NCBI GenBank assembly: GCA_021828345.1
Contig: JAJZJI010000018.1
Coordinates: forward strand, 1 to 17,997
DNA from: Microcaldota archaeon
GTDB lineage: Archaea > Micrarchaeota > Micrarchaeia > Micrarchaeales > Micrarchaeaceae
Direction of reading: 5' to 3'
Length of the DNA: 17,997 nucleotides
Part shown: positions 15,032 through 17,997 of the stretch, piece by piece
Layout of the letters: the number at the start of each line of letters is the position of its first letter
Numbering within the stretch: position 1 is the stretch's first letter
Position numbers and translations under genes: made by a program
Notes under the pieces: generated by a model
Database searches by the model: none
Told to the model about the DNA's origin: nothing
What the model saw: only the letters and a program-made list of their open reading frames with translations

Positions 15032-15670
15032 TTAATTTGCTTGTCCATTGGCATTTCCAATCTTCCTCTTTATCACTTTGAGCGATATTATCTGATCGCG
15101 CTCTATGTCCTCAAGCCTCTGCTTTATGTATTTGGAGCGCTGCTGCATTTTTGGCACTACTATATTTTCTATAGCATTTGAACGGCGATTTAATTTCTCT
15201 ATTTCATGAAGCAATCGCTTAAGCGAATTCTGCTTCTCGGCTATCTCTATTAATAATGTTAATAGCACCGTATAATTTTTTCGCACATCCTCAATTGATG
15301 CTGAAACTGATATGAGTTCGTACTTTAAGGATTTATTGCCATTAGACTTCATATTAAGATTCGGTATCTTAACACCCATAACATTAGATACATTAACGCT
15401 AATCTGCTCATTTCGCTTTCTTGCAGCAATACGCTCAAAATTAAGCCTTCCCGCCTGAGCCTCCGCAATCTTTGATGTATCTATGGCCTTTGATACATAT
15501 TCAACAACATTCTGGTTCATTAACTGTATCTGCTTTGCAAGCTCAAAGAATTCGAGTATCAATCTACTGCGTTTCATCTTCAATAATGATAGCCCTTTGG
15601 AGGCAACCTTTATACGTGATTTTGTGCGTATTAACTCCAATCTTGTTATTTTAACATCATTTACTGCCAT
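15032..15670 (-). CDS. atpD: A-type ATP synthase subunit D (central rotor shaft)
   Basis: This 212-residue protein forms the long coiled coil of the central shaft that turns inside the A3B3 head. Seen: the family start [42 protein letters not shown], then a mid region and a C-terminal helix [36 protein letters not shown], all typical of V/A-ATPase subunit D. A longer frame from 15727 exists, but its 19 extra residues have no family counterpart and would overlap atpB by 71 bases. The chosen ATG 15670 gives a normal length and a 14-base overlap with atpB, a sign of translational coupling. Confidence 0.93.
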   Translation of the reverse strand: MAVNDVKITRLELIRTKSRIKVASKGLSLLKMKRSRLILEFFELAKQIQLMNQNVVEYVSKAIDTSKIAEAQAGRLNFERIAARKRNEQISVNVSNVMGVKIPNLNMKSNGNKSLKYELISVSASIEDVRKNYTVLLTLLIEIAEKQNSLKRLLHEIEKLNRRSNAIENIVVPKMQQRSKYIKQRLEDIERDQIISLKVIKRKIGNANGQAN

Positions 15671-17048
15671 TAGTATCCCATTTGCCATACTTTTTGATAT
15701 ATTCATCCTTGATTCTCTTTGCCTCATTGACCTCTATGTTTGACAGCAATTCCCAGCTAAGGTCCAATGTCTCTTCTATGCTTCTATCCTCTCTATAATC
15801 TTGTGTGACAAACTGTTTCTCAAACTGGTCAGCAAATTTTAGATACTTCCTATCGCTTGCACTAAGCGCTTCCTCACCGACAATTTCAGTTAGGCTCCTT
15901 AAATCCTTTCCATTTGCATATGAGGCAAATAGCTGATCAGCAACGCCCCTATGATCCTCGCGCGTCTTATTCTTGCCTATACCCTGGTTCATCAATCTAG
16001 AGAGAGATGGAAGCACATCTATATTCGGATATATATTCTTGCGATATAATTCCCTGCTAAGCACAATCTGCCCCTCCGTTATATATCCAGTAAGATCGGG
16101 TATAGGATGCGTTATATCATCTCCAGGCATTGTAAGAATTGGAAGCTGTGTAATTGAACCTTTTCTATTCTTTATCTTTCCTGCGCGCTCATATATAGTT
16201 GATAAATCTGTATATGTATATCCAGGATATCCTCTTCTACCAGGAACTTCTTCTCTTGCGGCGGATATCTCACGAAGCGCCTCTGCATAATTTGTCATAT
16301 CTGTTAATATAACAAGAACATGCATATCCTCCTCATATGCAAGATACTCCGCAGTCGTAAGCGCAAGTCTTGGAAGTATTATGCGCTCCATAGATGGCTC
16401 TGAGGATAAATTTAAAAATATGACAGATCGCTCCAGCGCCCCAGTATTTTCGAATTCAGTTCTAAAGAAATTTGCCTCCTCGCTATTTATTCCTATACCA
16501 CCAAAGACCACCGCAAAATCCTCATTTGAATTTAGTATGCGGGCCTGTCTTGCAATCTGCGCAGCTATTTTATTATGCGGAAGACCTGAACTTGAAAATA
16601 TTGGAAGCTTCTGCCCTCTAACAAGCGTATTCATACAGTCTATTGTGGATATGCCCGTCTGTATGAATTCGGATGGCTCCTCTCTCGAATATGGATTTAT
16701 AGTGCCGCCATTTATGTCAAGCTTCTCTTCGCTGTATATAGGATTTCCATTATCACGTGGATTTCCCACGCCGTTAAATACCCTTCCAAGCATATCAGTG
16801 CTCACAGCAAGCTGGGCCGTTGTCCCCAAAAAGCGAGCACTTGTACCTTTTATGTTCATACCGCGCGTCTCACCAAAAGATTGTACTATCGCAAGCCCAT
16901 CTCTACTATCAAGTACCTGTCCAGTGACACGCTCATTATTTGGTGTTATAACTTCAACAAGTTCGCCATATGCCGCATTCTTTACACCCTCCACAAAAAG
17001 AAGCACATTTGTTATCTGATTTATCGTTTTATAATATACATCTCCCAT
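15657..17048 (-). CDS. atpB: A-type ATP synthase subunit B (non-catalytic nucleotide-binding)
   Basis: This 463-residue protein alternates with subunit A in the A3B3 head. Seen: an N-terminal beta-barrel (about 1-75), [15 protein letters not shown] (85-99), the degenerate P-loop region SSGLPHNK at 153-160 in place of a true Walker [20 protein letters not shown] (244-262), [22 protein letters not shown], and [20 protein letters not shown] (347-366) with Arg351 where the arginine of the A/B interface is expected. Length and motifs are normal for the archaeal B subunit. The start is four bases after the atpA stop with GTGAT before it, and it overlaps atpD at its 3' end. Confidence 0.97.
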   Translation of the reverse strand: MGDVYYKTINQITNVLLFVEGVKNAAYGELVEVITPNNERVTGQVLDSRDGLAIVQSFGETRGMNIKGTSARFLGTTAQLAVSTDMLGRVFNGVGNPRDNGNPIYSEEKLDINGGTINPYSREEPSEFIQTGISTIDCMNTLVRGQKLPIFSSSGLPHNKIAAQIARQARILNSNEDFAVVFGGIGINSEEANFFRTEFENTGALERSVIFLNLSSEPSMERIILPRLALTTAEYLAYEEDMHVLVILTDMTNYAEALREISAAREEVPGRRGYPGYTYTDLSTIYERAGKIKNRKGSITQLPILTMPGDDITHPIPDLTGYITEGQIVLSRELYRKNIYPNIDVLPSLSRLMNQGIGKNKTREDHRGVADQLFASYANGKDLRSLTEIVGEEALSASDRKYLKFADQFEKQFVTQDYREDRSIEETLDLSWELLSNIEVNEAKRIKDEYIKKYGKWDTNGSK

Positions 17049-17052
17049 AATA

Positions 17053-17997
17053 TCACGCTTTTATTATCTCTAATTTTTCTATATCTAATATAGATTTTTT
17101 AACGTCGTTGAAATATGATTCTATATCAGATTCTTTGACGAATTTCATCTTTGCAACCATTGATTTTGCAGCTATTTTCTGCATCTGCTCGACTACAACG
17201 CCCTTCTCTATAACAGAACGCTCCATATCATGAAGCAATATTATCGCTTTCAACATAAGATACTGCTTTCTTATCGAAGAGAATGTATCAACATCGTCAA
17301 ATGCGCTCTGCTGCAAATAATCCTCGCGTATGCTCTTTGCAATATCTAATATCTCCTTCTCTTTTTCCGGAAGCGCATCATAGCCTACTAGCTGCACAAC
17401 CTCATTTATCTCAGCCTCCTGCTGCAATATCTCCATCGCCAGCGACTTTAATTTTGTCCAATCCTCCCCTATATTTTTAGCATACCATTTTGAAAGATCA
17501 TCATTATATAACGAGTAGCTGTTAAGCCAATTTATTGACGGAAAATGCCTTCTGTTTGCAAGCGATGCATCAAGTGCCCAGAATACTCTTGTAACGCGAA
17601 GCGTATTCTGCGATACAGGTTCTGATATATCCCCACCAGGGGGTGATACCGCACCAATTGCAGTTATAGATCCTACAAGCCCATTAAGCAATATTACAAG
17701 CCCTGCACGCTCATAAAATTCTGCCACCTTTCTGCCCAAATATGCAGGATATCCTTCCTCTCCAGGCATCTCCTCTAATCTGCCAGATATTTCTCTAAGT
17801 GCCTCGGCCCACCTTGATGTGCTATCAGCCATGAGCGCTACGCTATATCCCATATCCCTATAGTACTCTGCTATTGTTATACCAGTATATATACTGGCCT
17901 CACGTGCGGCAACAGGCATATTTGATGTATTTGCAATTAATATTGTACGCTCCATTATCGGCTTTTTAGTCTTTGGATCCTTTAATTCCGGAAAGGT
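17053..17997 (-). CDS. atpA: A-type ATP synthase catalytic subunit A (C-terminal part; 5' end beyond window)
   Basis: The frame enters from the right edge and gives 314 residues. It starts [36 protein letters not shown] in several pieces and continues with [45 protein letters not shown], and [22 protein letters not shown]. These are diagnostic of the catalytic A subunit after its P-loop. The Walker A lysine and the bulge domain are outside the window. The C-terminal helical domain (about the last 110 residues) is complete, ending in TGA four bases before atpB. The ATG at 17955 is an internal methionine, not the start. The reaction is ATP synthesis or hydrolysis coupled to ion flow at the membrane. 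Confidence 0.96.
   Translation of the reverse strand, partial: TFPELKDPKTKKPIMERTILIANTSNMPVAAREASIYTGITIAEYYRDMGYSVALMADSTSRWAEALREISGRLEEMPGEEGYPAYLGRKVAEFYERAGLVILLNGLVGSITAIGAVSPPGGDISEPVSQNTLRVTRVFWALDASLANRRHFPSINWLNSYSLYNDDLSKWYAKNIGEDWTKLKSLAMEILQQEAEINEVVQLVGYDALPEKEKEILDIAKSIREDYLQQSAFDDVDTFSSIRKQYLMLKAIILLHDMERSVIEKGVVVEQMQKIAAKSMVAKMKFVKESDIESYFNDVKKSILDIEKLEIIKA

Noticed and set aside
15671..15727. Upstream extension of atpD to 15727
   Set aside because: It would overlap atpB by 71 bases and add 19 residues without family counterpart; ATG 15670 matches the usual subunit D start.
16381..17019. 212-codon plus-strand frame opposite atpB
   Set aside because: It is a compositional shadow of the highly conserved atpB frame; its translation has no family features and no ribosome site.

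Overview
This AT-rich window comes from an archaeon. It carries archaeal RNA polymerase subunit F (Rpb4) next to a DUF655 protein, aIF5B, an A-type (V/A) ATP synthase operon, a class III (type IV pilin-like) signal-peptide protein and TATA-type promoters. No tRNA, rRNA, CRISPR array or insertion sequence was seen. The large Asn/Ser/Thr-rich surface proteins with DUF2341 and 'GLP...W' repeats, and the 'GAVEYLMTYSWA' pilin-like protein, are styles I associate with DPANN archaea (Micrarchaeota/Parvarchaeota-like) and their Thermoplasmata neighbours. That placement is an inference, not a proof.

Layout, left to right. (1) 1-5419, all minus strand: a probable three-gene surface operon. It contains a membrane-anchored CARDB-like surface protein, a MinD/ParA-type ATPase with a C-terminal amphipathic helix, and a very large secreted DUF2341 protein that runs off the left edge. 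(2) 5521-7926: divergent ndk (minus) and infB/aIF5B (plus). (3) 8022-8731: a VapBC-type toxin-antitoxin pair behind a palindromic promoter region. (4) 8926-10511, minus: rpoF, DUF655 and a GNAT acetyltransferase. (5) 10632-12016, plus: a MoxR-type AAA+ ATPase and a pilin-like membrane protein. (6) 12134-12523, minus: an unrecognised protein whose reading frame has no ATG, GTG or TTG at the expected start but an ATT at exactly the ribosome-binding-site distance. (7) 12630-17997, minus: A-ATPase genes A (partial), B, D, a possible 23-residue membrane peptide, H and I.

How the parts fit. The A-ATPase genes are tightly packed or overlapping and are surely co-transcribed. Subunits C, E, F and the proteolipid K are not in the window and must lie upstream of A or elsewhere. 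H and I follow D, instead of leading the operon as in the usual euryarchaeal order. The MinD-like protein between two surface proteins suggests spatial or assembly control of the cell surface. The rpoF-DUF655 pair is a conserved archaeal information-processing cluster; here the third gene is an acetyltransferase.

Many starts in the window follow the same rule: a GGT(N) Shine-Dalgarno core, about five bases, then the start codon. I used this rule to choose several starts (rpoF, moxR) and to interpret the ATT case.
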